Source: JAVBTR01 sp031556065 (lineage in GTDB: Bacteria; Bacillota; Clostridia; Christensenellales; Aristaeellaceae). Taken from it: a DNA stretch of 64,000 nucleotides. Each line of letters starts with the position of its first letter. The stretch's first letter is position 1. Of this stretch, positions 17,616 to 25,328 are shown piece after piece. Below the pieces are notes generated by a model. It worked only from the letters and a program-made list of their open reading frames with translations. It was not told the origin of the DNA and did not search any database. The DNA lies in assembly GCA_031556065.1 (NCBI GenBank), contig JAVBTR010000012.1:1-64000 (forward strand), given 5' to 3'. Position numbers and translations under genes: made by a program.

Positions 17616-18310
17616 GCGATCGCCTCCGCTGGTAAGGGCGAATCGTTCATTTCCACGCTTTCGATCTGCCCGGAACGCACCCGGATGACCCGGTGGGCCA
17701 TGGGCGCGATGGACGCGTTATGGGTAATAATGGCCACGGTGGTGCCGTAGCGCTTGGATACATCCGCAAGCACCTGTAATACCTGCATGCCGGTTTTGCT
17801 GTCCAGGGCGCCGGTAGGTTCGTCGCATAAAAGCAGCGCCGGGTTTTTGCATAAGGCCCTGGCGATGGATACCCGCTGCTGTTCTCCGCCGGATAGCTGG
17901 GCAGGGAAGTTATGCATCCTTTCGCCCAGGCCTACCTGATTCATTACTTCCACCGGGTCCAGGCTGTGCTCGCAAACCTGCCGGGCAAGCTCCACGTTTT
18001 CCAGGGCGGTTAAGTTAGGCATCAGGTTATAAAACTGAAAAACAAAGCCCACATCCAGCCGGCGGTATTCTGTTAGATCATACCCCTTTAGGCTGGTAAT
18101 TTCTTTGCCCCCTACGGTGATAACGCCGCTGGATACCTTGTCCATGCCCCCCAACAGGTTCAATACCGTGGTTTTCCCCGCGCCGCTGGGCCCCAGGACC
18201 ACGCATAGCTCGCCTTTTTCAATTTCGAAATTGACTTTGTTGGCCGCCAGCACCCTTTCCCCGGCGGTGCGGTATTCCTTGGTTACATCTTCAAAGGTAA
18301 TATAGCTCAT
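17609..18310 (-). CDS. ABC transporter ATP-binding protein (MacB/LolD type)
   Basis: A 233-residue ATPase with Walker A (GPSGAGKTT), Q-loop (VFQFYNLMPNLTALENV), signature LSGGEQQRVSIARAL, Walker B (LLLCDEPTGALDSKTG) and His switch (IITHN). It powers the permease encoded immediately downstream. The ATG at 18310 has AAAGGAT nine bases upstream. First gene of the four-gene efflux unit (ATPase, permease, fusion protein, TetR). The upstream region carries a probable TetR operator. Confidence 0.94.
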   Translation of the reverse strand: MSYITFEDVTKEYRTAGERVLAANKVNFEIEKGELCVVLGPSGAGKTTVLNLLGGMDKVSSGVITVGGKEITSLKGYDLTEYRRLDVGFVFQFYNLMPNLTALENVELARQVCEHSLDPVEVMNQVGLGERMHNFPAQLSGGEQQRVSIARALCKNPALLLCDEPTGALDSKTGMQVLQVLADVSKRYGTTVAIITHNASIAPMAHRVIRVRSGQIESVEMNDSPLPAEAIAW

Positions 18311-18339
18311 AAACAATCAAATCCTTTCCAAACAAAAAC

Positions 18340-18397
18340 GCTATGACTGTTTTTGCTTAAACAGTCATAGCTTACTGCCATATTATGTTTATGTCAA
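18340..18397 (-). promoter_or_regulatory. Promoter/operator of the efflux operon
   Basis: A perfect 13-bp inverted repeat (18340-18352 and 18359-18371, core GACTGTTT/AAACAGTC, 6-nt centre) sits just downstream of a minus-strand TTGACA (18397-18392) and overlaps a weak -10 (TAAGCT, 18374-18369). This is typical of a TetR operator. On the minus strand it is also followed by TTTTTGTT, so it could double as a terminator for the SH3 gene upstream. Confidence 0.6.
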
Positions 18398-18436
18398 TCC
18401 CCTGTGTTTGAAAACCGCTATTTTGGGTTTCAAAGT

Positions 18437-19609
18437 TTATTTAGGGAAGAAAAGCAGGGGATCGATATTTACATCCTTGGTGGGAATGGAAACCGTGCTG
18501 TAAAGGTGGGCGGACTTATATTCTACAGTGCAGGTTACCGATTGGCAATCCGGCTGCAAGTAAGTGGTGCCTTCTCCATGAATATACACCTTCGCGCCTT
18601 TGGGGGCGGTTATTTCATCGTTAATTTTAAAGGCCGTTTTAAGGGTGCCGGTAGCTTTTGCGGCGATTGAAACATCTGTTACATCTTTTTTGTTCACATA
18701 GCAGTAGGCAGAAGGGGAGGTGTTTTCAAGCCGAATATGATACCGGTCCCCGCGTATGCCAATAACCGAAAACACACAATCGTTTTCAAGGGCTCCTGCC
18801 TCTTTTTTGCTGTTATAGCTATCATAAAAAGGAATGCCGCTTTTCTTAGGCTTGGAAAGGGGCGGCAGCAAAGCTTGAATGCCTCCTGTGGAGAAATTCA
18901 AGCTGTCTGATAGGATAAAGCCTGCCGCGTCATCCACCCGCACTTTGGTGAACTTATCGTTATTGGGATTGTTATCGTAAAGAATATAAAAGGTAGTGCC
19001 GCAGAAGTATTGCCCAACGGACTTGGCACTGGTGGAGGGCGAGGAGCGAAGGCTGATTTTTTTCTCTGCATCCCCTGTATCCCCATAGCAGGTGGCCAGG
19101 TTATCGGTTTGGGTAATATGCCAGGCGGAGGCGTAGCCATAGACGTATTGGCCATCTTCTTTATAGCTGATATGCAGCCAGTTATCGTCTACTGTGGCAA
19201 GGACGTTAACATAGCCCTTGGGCATTTCTCCAATTACATTGGATTTTTCGCTGGCCTTTTCATACAACGGCAGGCTGTTACTATCCCCGGTAAACCGCAC
19301 CATTCCTAAAAGGCCTTCTGAAGCATAGTCGATTTCGCCTTCGCTGATGGTCTTTAGGAATTGAGTCATCATGTAGCCTTCTTTGCCGCCAATACGTACC
19401 TTTGAAAACTGCCCACTGGTAGACAAGATTTCCACATAGACCCCTTCAAAATACTGGGCCAGCACCTTGCCATTGCTATTGGGCTTTTCCCTTAGTTTCA
19501 CCCGGTCCATATCGCCGCCCAGGTCATGGGTTACGGCCCATTCACTAGCCAATGCGGTGCTACATAAAATAAAGCTCAAGCATAATACCAGAAAAAATAG
19601 CTTTTTCAT
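18437..19609 (-). CDS. Secreted protein with SH3-type repeats
   Basis: A 390-residue exported protein with a signal peptide (LFFLVLCLSFILCSTALA). At least three bacterial SH3-like units can be seen, each beginning with a leucine-arginine type strand: VKLREKPNSNGKVLAQY near residue 40, LPLYEKASEKSNVIGEMPKGY near 115, and ISLRSSPSTSAKSVGQYF near 185. The last ~150 residues form a further beta-rich domain. Such proteins usually bind cell wall or other envelope polymers; no catalytic domain is visible. The start at 19609 has TAGGAG nine bases upstream, better spaced than the ATG six bases earlier. Confidence 0.8.
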   Translation of the reverse strand: MKKLFFLVLCLSFILCSTALASEWAVTHDLGGDMDRVKLREKPNSNGKVLAQYFEGVYVEILSTSGQFSKVRIGGKEGYMMTQFLKTISEGEIDYASEGLLGMVRFTGDSNSLPLYEKASEKSNVIGEMPKGYVNVLATVDDNWLHISYKEDGQYVYGYASAWHITQTDNLATCYGDTGDAEKKISLRSSPSTSAKSVGQYFCGTTFYILYDNNPNNDKFTKVRVDDAAGFILSDSLNFSTGGIQALLPPLSKPKKSGIPFYDSYNSKKEAGALENDCVFSVIGIRGDRYHIRLENTSPSAYCYVNKKDVTDVSIAAKATGTLKTAFKINDEITAPKGAKVYIHGEGTTYLQPDCQSVTCTVEYKSAHLYSTVSIPTKDVNIDPLLFFPK

Positions 19610-19678
19610 TCTCATCAGCTCCTATCTATTGCGTTTGATAGATTAACGAGCGCAAGAGGACATTTGTTCGAATAAAAT

Positions 19679-20102
19679 TTTAAAAAGGCCAGACAAGTTC
19701 CCAATGTGTTGAACGCGCTAAAGATAGCCGATACCCTTGGCGTTTCGTTGTATTATCTGTTCGATATTGGCACCAAGAAGGAGCCTCCCAGACTGATTAG
19801 TGAATCTATCGCCATGCTGCCCATGGTGTTCATTTCCCCCTTCGCCGGGGTCTGGGCAGACCGCCGTTGACGCACTGATCCCCCAGATCGTGCCGGAAGA
19901 ACATTTAACCCGCTTTAACGGCATCCAGAGCACAGCTCAATCCCTTACCATGTTTGCCGCACCCATGGCCGCCGGGGCACTTTTAACCTTTGTGCCCAAT
20001 TTCTTTGTGTATTTGGCCATTATGGTTTTCTGCGGCTGCACCATGCCCTTATATAACAGCTTTATTCTGTTCGGCCGCAAAGAATTGGTGAAGATCGGGT
20101 AA
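19679..20102 (+). pseudogene. Decayed XRE-regulator/MFS-transporter chimera
   Basis: The frame beginning at 19679 has no start codon. Its first part, to about 19777, reads like the C-terminal half of an XRE DNA-binding domain (KIADTLGVSLYYLFDIG). It then runs directly into MFS transporter sequence (SIAMLPMVFISPFAGVWADR) and stops at about 19869. In another frame from about 19855 the MFS sequence resumes (ALIPQIVPEEHLTRFNGIQS) and continues to 20102. About 50 residues of the transporter between these blocks are missing. Two genes have thus been fused and shortened by deletions. Confidence 0.75.
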
Positions 20103-20106
20103 GGGA

Positions 20107-20532
20107 CTATTTCGCAATGAGGATCAGCCCCACCACACAGATGCCGATACCAATGATTTGCTTTAAGGTAAGGGTTTCTTTATAAAACAAAAACCCAACA
20201 ATAATAAGCACGCAGGCCAGCGCGATACTGGCCACAAGGCTTGCCAGGCTGATTTTCCATCCCGCCCGGTAAATGCAGATAAAGCCAAATTCTAGCCCCA
20301 CAACGGCTATGCCTAAAGCATAGGTCGTCCAGTTTGCTTTGGACAATTCTAAGAAGATGTCTTTTTGTGAGCTGGTAAGAAAGAACATGCCAATGGAGCA
20401 AACGGCGGCAATGGTGTAGGTTACCGCTAAAGAGGCGAACGAGTTTATGCTTTCCGGGGTTGATTTTGCACTGATATTGTAGATGGTATTAGAGGCAACG
20501 ACGATCAATACAGGCCATAGCATGTTAAACAT
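20107..20532 (-). CDS. EamA/SMR-like small membrane transporter
   Basis: A 141-residue protein with four hydrophobic segments (about residues 5-25, 34-54, 70-92 and 95-140 as two hairpins). The ending FYKETLTLKQIIGIGICVVGLILI is the classic last-helix motif of the drug/metabolite transporter superfamily (EamA/EmrE), here as a single four-helix repeat. The ATG at 20532 is chosen because GGAGG is six bases upstream; the ATG at 20538 touches that site. It overlaps the DUF523 stop by eight bases, implying coupled translation. Confidence 0.82.
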   Translation of the reverse strand: MFNMLWPVLIVVASNTIYNISAKSTPESINSFASLAVTYTIAAVCSIGMFFLTSSQKDIFLELSKANWTTYALGIAVVGLEFGFICIYRAGWKISLASLVASIALACVLIIVGFLFYKETLTLKQIIGIGICVVGLILIAK

Positions 20533-20896
20533 AAACATCCTCCGCATCGATCACATGGTAACCCTTTTCTTTAAGCGCCTTTGCGAAGAAACCCTGGCCT
20601 TTAATCAAGGTTGCTGAAAAGGTGCCATCGTAAACTTGGTTCACACCGCAGCTGGGGCTTCTGGATTGCAAAATGGCGCATTCAATTTCTTCGCCTGCGA
20701 TCTTTTCAAGGGCCAGGGCAACCCCTTGTACCAATTCAATCGGTATCCGGGGCGTTGGCAGCCCGCCAAGCACTTCCGGGCATATTTCCATTACGTCCTT
20801 GCCTTGCAAAAACCCCAGAACCTTGGGACTTAAATTGTTGCCCCCATTGTATTTGCAATTGCACCCCAACAGGCATGCGCTTACCAACACCTTCAT
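20525..20896 (-). CDS. DUF523 domain protein
   Basis: A 123-residue protein of the DUF523 family: the start VLVSACLLGCNCKYNGGNN with its paired cysteines, the central ICPEVLGGLPTPRIPIE block and SRSPSCGVNQVYDGTFS are all family signatures. The conserved cysteines suggest a metal or iron-sulfur site, but no reaction has been established to my knowledge. It leads a two-gene unit with the small transporter. Confidence 0.88.
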   Translation of the reverse strand: MKVLVSACLLGCNCKYNGGNNLSPKVLGFLQGKDVMEICPEVLGGLPTPRIPIELVQGVALALEKIAGEEIECAILQSRSPSCGVNQVYDGTFSATLIKGQGFFAKALKEKGYHVIDAEDVYV

Positions 20897-20989
20897 TTTG
20901 TATCACCCTCCGATTATAAAAAAGTATACCATTTGGAATGCAGCGTATCAAGTCAAACAAAATAAATTGCACGCAATATAATTTTGCTA

Positions 20990-21018
20990 TTGGCAAAAGC
21001 CAAATAGCCGTATATAAT
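20990..21018 (+). promoter_or_regulatory. Promoter of the glutathione peroxidase gene
   Basis: TTGGCA (20990-20995), 17-bp spacer, consensus TATAAT (21013-21018), 44 bp before the start codon. Confidence 0.75.
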
Positions 21019-21061
21019 TTGCTTGAAATTAAATTTGAAGCAATTGAACGGAGGTTTGAAC

Positions 21062-21535
21062 ATGGAGCTATATGATATGACTGTAAAACAGATGGACGGC
21101 ACAGACAAATCCTTAAACGATTATAAGGGCAAGGTGCTTTTGATCGTCAACACCGCTACGGGCTGCGGCTTTACCCCTCAATACGATGGGTTGCAGGATC
21201 TGTACGAGAAGTACGCTGGCCAGGGCTTTGAAATTTTGGATTTTCCCTGTAACCAATTTGGCCACCAGGCGCCGGGGGATGAGGAGGAGATCCACTCCTT
21301 TTGCACGGGGCGGTTTGGCATTACCTTCCCCCAATTCGCCAAGATCGACGTGAATGGCGCCAACGAATCCCCCCTGTACACCTGGCTGAAAAAGCAAAAG
21401 GGCGGCCTTGGGGGCAGCAATATTAAATGGAACTTTACCAAGTTTCTGGTAGACCAAAAAGGAAATGTTATCAAGCGCTTTGCCCCCACCCATAAGCCGG
21501 AAGCGCTGGACGCCCAGATCGCCGGTTTGCTGTAA
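21062..21535 (+). CDS. Glutathione peroxidase family protein
   Basis: A 157-residue thiol peroxidase that reduces hydroperoxides in the cytoplasm, in bacteria usually with thioredoxin as the donor. The peroxidatic cysteine is Cys35 in NTATGCGFTPQY, encoded by TGC and so not selenocysteine; the DFPCNQFGHQAPG block and the KWNFTKFLV segment complete the active site. The ATG at 21062 follows GGAGG. A good promoter lies upstream. Downstream are a TSCPD protein (12 bp away) and an OhrR-like regulator, suggesting an oxidative stress cluster. Confidence 0.93.
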   Translation: MELYDMTVKQMDGTDKSLNDYKGKVLLIVNTATGCGFTPQYDGLQDLYEKYAGQGFEILDFPCNQFGHQAPGDEEEIHSFCTGRFGITFPQFAKIDVNGANESPLYTWLKKQKGGLGGSNIKWNFTKFLVDQKGNVIKRFAPTHKPEALDAQIAGLL

Positions 21536-21547
21536 GGAGGCGTAAGG

Positions 21548-21802
21548 ATGCATTACTCATACAAAACAGAAGACACCTGCTCCAGCGTGATCGATTTTGA
21601 TCTGGAGGGCGGTATCGTGAAAAATGTACAGTTTACAGGGGGCTGCAATGGGAACCTGCAAGCCATTCCACGGCTTGTGGAGGGGATGGCGGCAACGGAT
21701 GTTATTAAAACCCTGGGCGGCATCCGCTGCGGCAGACGGCCCTCCTCCTGTACAGATCAATTGACCATTGCCCTGCAAAAAGCCCGGGATAATGCAATTT
21801 AA
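21548..21802 (+). CDS. TSCPD domain protein (TIGR03905-like)
   Basis: An 84-residue protein matching the small stand-alone TSCPD family: FTGGCNGNLQAIPRLVEGM, then IRCGRRPSSCTDQL, where the TSCPD motif is represented by SSCTDQ. The domain is otherwise found at the C-terminus of class II ribonucleotide reductases and may bind metal through its cysteines. It probably shares a transcript with the glutathione peroxidase, 12 bp upstream; GGAGG precedes the start. Confidence 0.85.
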   Translation: MHYSYKTEDTCSSVIDFDLEGGIVKNVQFTGGCNGNLQAIPRLVEGMAATDVIKTLGGIRCGRRPSSCTDQLTIALQKARDNAI

Positions 21803-21853
21803 TTGTGCGATAATCTATTGCGTGGTATAATCCATGGGAAAGGGTGATCGATC

Positions 21854-22291
21854 ATGGGTTATGATATGCTCAAACTTGAAAACCAGCTGTGTTTTCCCTT
21901 ATATGCCTGCGCCCGGGACGTGGTTAAAAAGTATACGCCGTTTTTAGAAAAGCTTGGGCTGACCTACACCCAATACATTGCCATGATGGTGTTATGGGAG
22001 CGCCAGAGCTTATCCGTAAAGGAATTGGGGGAAGCGCTGTATCTGGATTCCGGCACGCTCACCCCTTTGCTTAAACGCATGGAGAAGGAGGGCCTGGTTA
22101 CAAGAACCAGAAGCCAGGCGGACGAACGCTGCGTGGTTGTGGCCATTACAGAAAAGGGCGAGGCGCTGAAGGAAGCGGCCAGCTACATTCCCGGGGAAAT
22201 TGCCGGATGCATTCATTTATCTAAAGACGAAGCGGCCACACTATACGGGCTTTTGTACCGCATTCTTCTTAAGGAAGACCAGGCGAAATAA
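21854..22291 (+). CDS. MarR family regulator, OhrR-like
   Basis: A 145-residue winged-helix regulator. The N-terminal LENQLCFPLYACARDVVKKY with a cysteine at residue 13, LTYTQYIAMMVLWE, and the wing RTRSQADERCVVVAIT match OhrR, the organic-hydroperoxide-sensing repressor in which this Cys is oxidised. Its location behind a peroxidase gene supports a redox role. No ohr gene is visible nearby, so the peroxidase and TSCPD genes may be its targets; this is inference. Confidence 0.88.
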   Translation: MGYDMLKLENQLCFPLYACARDVVKKYTPFLEKLGLTYTQYIAMMVLWERQSLSVKELGEALYLDSGTLTPLLKRMEKEGLVTRTRSQADERCVVVAITEKGEALKEAASYIPGEIAGCIHLSKDEAATLYGLLYRILLKEDQAK

Positions 22292-22507
22292 GAGAGCGCT
22301 GGGATGCTGGAGCCTTGGAGGAACAGACGCTGCTGCGCGAAGCGTAGTCGGGGAGTGAAACGAGCGATGCGATAGCAGCGCGACGATTGAACGATCGGAA
22401 GAAAAGGGAGGTATGCGGAAACCTCCCGGTCCCTCTTGGAAAGCTACTTGCGCTAAAGAGCATTAGGCTTCGCTCCTTCACCCTTTTTCATCCCTTCCTC
22501 CTTCATC
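22292..22507. other. Non-coding stretch before glyS
   Basis: No supportable gene. It contains a perfect hairpin GGGAGGT/ACCTCCC at about 22407-22428 and other short inverted repeats (CGCTGCT at about 22328 with AGCAGCG at about 22374). Its first 13 bases (22291-22303, AGAGAGCGCTGGG) are identical to 24046-24058, the start of stem I in the T-box after glyS. No T-box motif (GTGGNACC) is present here, so it is not a working T-box; it may be a remnant. Confidence 0.45.
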
Positions 22508-22536
22508 TTGACATTTATTCACAAACTCGCTATCAT
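22508..22536 (+). promoter_or_regulatory. Promoter of glyS
   Basis: Consensus TTGACA (22508-22513), 17-bp spacer, TATCAT (22531-22536), 31 bp before the start. Confidence 0.8.
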
Positions 22537-22566
22537 TGGAAAGAATAAATGCTGGAGGGGTTTACA

Positions 22567-23955
22567 ATGGGCGCATTGACGATGGATAAACTGGTGGCCC
22601 TGTGCAAAGGGCGTGGCTATATTTTCCCAGGCAGCGAAATCTACGGTGGTTTGGCTAACTCTTGGGATTACGGCCCCTTGGGCGTGGAATTTAAAAACAA
22701 TGTAAAAAAAGCCTGGTGGCGCAAATTTGTACAGGAATCCAAGTACAATGTGGGTTTGGACAGCGCCATTTTAATGAATCGCGATGTCTGGGTGGCTTCC
22801 GGCCACGTGGGCAACTTTAACGATCCATTAATGGATTGCAAGGCCTGCAAGGCCCGCTTTAGGGCGGATAAGCTTGTTGAGGATTTCGCCGCCGCTAAGG
22901 GTGAAGACATTCAGGCCGATGGCTGGGGCAACGCCGATTTGGAAAAATATATTGAAGAAAACAACATTCCTTGCCCCACCTGCGGTAAGCACGATTTTAC
23001 GGGCATCCGCAAGTTCAACATGATGTTTAAAACCTTCCAAGGCGTAACGGAGGATTCTGCCAACGAGATTTATCTGCGTCCGGAAACGGCCCAGGGTATT
23101 TTCGTCAATTTTAAAAACATTGCCCGTACCACACGTAAAAAGATGCCCATGGGCGTGGCCCAGATCGGTAAATCCTTCCGCAACGAAATTACCCCCGGCA
23201 ACTTTATTTTCCGCATTCGCGAGTTTGAACAAATGGAGCTGGAATTCTTCTGCAAGCCTGGCACCGATATGGAATGGTTTGAGTACTGGCGCGCATTCTG
23301 CCGGGAGTGGCTTCTTAACCTGGGTGTAAAACAAGAATCCCTTCGTCTTCGGGATCATAAGCCGGAAGAATTGTCCCACTATTCCAAAGCCACCACCGAC
23401 TTTGAGTTTCTCTTCCCCTTTGGCTGGGGGGAACTGTGGGGGATTGCCGACCGTACGGATTTCGACCTGAAAGCCCACCAGAGCCAATCCGGCGAAAACA
23501 TGGAATACATTGATCCTGTTACCAACGAACGCTATATTCCCTATGTGGTGGAGCCCTCCCTGGGCGCCGACCGCGTGGCCTTGGCCTTCCTTTGCAACGC
23601 TTATGAGGAAGAAGAATTAGAAGGGGGGGATGTGCGTACCGTTATGCACCTGCATCCGGCTCTGGCCCCCTTTAAGGCCGCTGTGCTGCCCCTGCAAAAG
23701 AACAAGCTGGGGGAACTTGCCGCCAGCGTATATGAAGGGCTTTCCAAATCCTTCATGGTGGATTACGACGAAACCGGCTCCATTGGCAAGCGCTACCGCC
23801 GCCAAGACGAGATCGGCACGCCTTATTGCATTACCGTAGATTTCGATACCGAAGCGACCGGCAATGTGACCGTTCGCAACCGGGATACCATGACCCAGGA
23901 CATCGTAGCCATTAAAGACTTAAAAGCCTACATTGAAAAATCTTTGGAATTTTAG
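22567..23955 (+). CDS. glyS: Glycyl-tRNA synthetase, single-chain class II
   Basis: Charges tRNA-Gly with glycine. This is the homodimeric eukaryote/archaeon-like form of about 460 residues, not the alpha-beta GlyQS form: CKGRGYIFPGSEIYGGLANSWDYGPLG at the start, a CKACKAR/CPTCGKH zinc-like insert (residues about 88-150), motif 2 around FRNEITPGNFIFRIREFEQMELEFF, and motif 3 near EPSLGADRVALAF, with a C-terminal anticodon-binding domain. The ATG at 22567 follows GGAGGGG; earlier in-frame starts lack a site. It has its own promoter, and a T-box for the next gene follows its stop. Confidence 0.96.
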   Translation: MGALTMDKLVALCKGRGYIFPGSEIYGGLANSWDYGPLGVEFKNNVKKAWWRKFVQESKYNVGLDSAILMNRDVWVASGHVGNFNDPLMDCKACKARFRADKLVEDFAAAKGEDIQADGWGNADLEKYIEENNIPCPTCGKHDFTGIRKFNMMFKTFQGVTEDSANEIYLRPETAQGIFVNFKNIARTTRKKMPMGVAQIGKSFRNEITPGNFIFRIREFEQMELEFFCKPGTDMEWFEYWRAFCREWLLNLGVKQESLRLRDHKPEELSHYSKATTDFEFLFPFGWGELWGIADRTDFDLKAHQSQSGENMEYIDPVTNERYIPYVVEPSLGADRVALAFLCNAYEEEELEGGDVRTVMHLHPALAPFKAAVLPLQKNKLGELAASVYEGLSKSFMVDYDETGSIGKRYRRQDEIGTPYCITVDFDTEATGNVTVRNRDTMTQDIVAIKDLKAYIEKSLEF

Positions 23956-23957
23956 GC

Positions 23958-23986
23958 TTGACAAATAAAATTGTCTGTTGTATCAT
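23958..23986 (+). promoter_or_regulatory. Promoter of the T-box/trpX transcript
   Basis: TTGACA (23958-23963) starts 3 bp after the glyS stop; 17-bp spacer; TATCAT (23981-23986). Confidence 0.8.
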
Positions 23987-24039
23987 AACGCCAATCGAAC
24001 ATCAAACCGTTGAGCGGGAGGAGTACACCTTCTAAAAAT

Positions 24040-24267
24040 CCTTCAAGAGAGCGCTGGGTGGTGGGATCAGCGCAAGGATGGGGAAAGTGGAATGGGCCTG
24101 CGAGGGTTCTCTTGAAAGCCAGGAGCTGTGGGCCGTAGGGAGAAACGGGGACTGCACCCGTTACAAGGGCAGCGCATATGATGGTATGCGAATAAAGTGG
24201 ATCGAAAGATCAATTTGAGTGGCACCACGGGATATCCGCCTCAAGCAATATAGCTTGAGGCGTTTTT
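24040..24267 (+). promoter_or_regulatory. T-box riboswitch, probable Trp specifier
   Basis: Stem I is closed by TTCAAGAGA (24042-24050) pairing with TCTCTTGAA (from about 24108). The T-box sequence GAGTGGCACCACGGG is at 24217-24231. A strong terminator, CGCCTCAAGC-6-GCTTGAGGCG followed by T5, is at 24237-24267 and would compete with the antiterminator. The likely specifier codon is TGG (24093-24095, in GAATGGGC on the 3' side of stem I), which reads tryptophan; it fits the TrpX-type gene downstream. Uncharged tRNA-Trp should therefore allow read-through. Confidence 0.88.
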
Positions 24268-24302
24268 CTATTTAAAAATCATTTTGAAAGGTGGACTTGG
24301 TT

Positions 24303-25265
24303 ATGAAAAAGTATGTGGCATTGGCAATGGCAATCCTGTTGGTTCTCTCTATGGCAAGGGCGTTGGCGCAGGATAAGCTCACCGTAGGCATTTTGCAGTT
24401 CGCGGAACACCCCTCCCTGGACAACTGCCGCAATGGGAGCATTGAAGGGCTTAAGCAAATGGGTTATGTAGAGGGTGAAAACCTGGTTATCGAATACCAG
24501 AACGCCCAGGCGGACATGGGTATTAACGCCCAGATCGCTCAAGGCTTTGCCGACAAGAACGTGAACCTCATCATTGGCATTGCCACCCCCTCCGCCATGG
24601 CTGCCTTTAACGCAGCAGACGAAAAGATTCCCGTGATTTACTCCGCCGTTACCGATCCGGTGGCGGCTCAACTGGCTAAGGAAGACGGTCTGAGCGGCCA
24701 GAACATCACCGGCACCAGCGATAAACTGCCCGTTGAAAAGCAGCTTCAGCTCATCCGCAAGGTGCTGCCAGAGGCCAAGAAAATCGGTATTCTCTACACC
24801 ACCAGCGAGGTCAATAGCTATTCTGCTATTCAAGAATACAAGGCGTTGGCAGCAAATTATGGTTTTGAAATCGTTGAAATGGGCATTGCAACCGGTACGG
24901 ACATCCCCTTGGCTTTGGATGTGCTTCTTCCCAAGGTGGATTGCCTGAACAACCTTACTGATAACACTGTGGTCAGCTACCTGGCCCTTGTTCTGGATAA
25001 GGCCAACGAACAATCCAAGCCTGTATTCGGCAGCGAGGTGGAACAGGTGCGGGATGGCTGTATTGCTTCAGAAGGCCTGGATTACATCGCCCTGGGTCAG
25101 CAGACTGGCGTTCTGGCAGCACGGGTGTTGAACGGCGAAGACGCAGGGCAAATTCCCTTTGAACTGATTGTAGAATCTGCTTCCTATATTAACAGCAGTG
25201 TATTCGCCGCGTTGAATATCGATATACCCGCAGAATTGGCGGGTGCAGAGGATGTGGCGAAATAG
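24303..25265 (+). CDS. trpX: TrpX-like ABC substrate-binding protein
   Basis: A 320-residue exported binding protein of the ABC_sub_bind (TrpX/YnjB-like) family. A signal peptide (residues 1-22) is followed by VGILQFAEHPSLDNCRNGSIEGLKQMGYVEG, IIGIATPSAMAAFNA, IPVIYSAVTDPVAAQLA and the central GILYTTSEVNSYSAIQEYK. The family is known to take part in T-box-controlled tryptophan uptake with a permease and ATPase (trpXYZ). Here neither partner follows, so it is an orphan in this window. The ATG at 24303 follows AAAGGTGG. The signal peptide end lacks the lipobox cysteine usual for such proteins, so it may be truly secreted or anchored otherwise. Confidence 0.85.
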   Translation: MKKYVALAMAILLVLSMARALAQDKLTVGILQFAEHPSLDNCRNGSIEGLKQMGYVEGENLVIEYQNAQADMGINAQIAQGFADKNVNLIIGIATPSAMAAFNAADEKIPVIYSAVTDPVAAQLAKEDGLSGQNITGTSDKLPVEKQLQLIRKVLPEAKKIGILYTTSEVNSYSAIQEYKALAANYGFEIVEMGIATGTDIPLALDVLLPKVDCLNNLTDNTVVSYLALVLDKANEQSKPVFGSEVEQVRDGCIASEGLDYIALGQQTGVLAARVLNGEDAGQIPFELIVESASYINSSVFAALNIDIPAELAGAEDVAK

Positions 25266-25328
25266 GGAGTAGCGCAAAGGGGTAAAGTATGTTAAAATAT
25301 CAACGATTAAAACAACAGGAGGCATTTT

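Noticed and set aside
21062..21535. Selenocysteine-containing glutathione peroxidase
   Set aside because: The catalytic codon is TGC (cysteine), and there is no in-frame TGA.
22828..23487. 219-codon minus-strand frame across glyS
   Set aside because: Shadow of the synthetase gene without domain signal or ribosome site.
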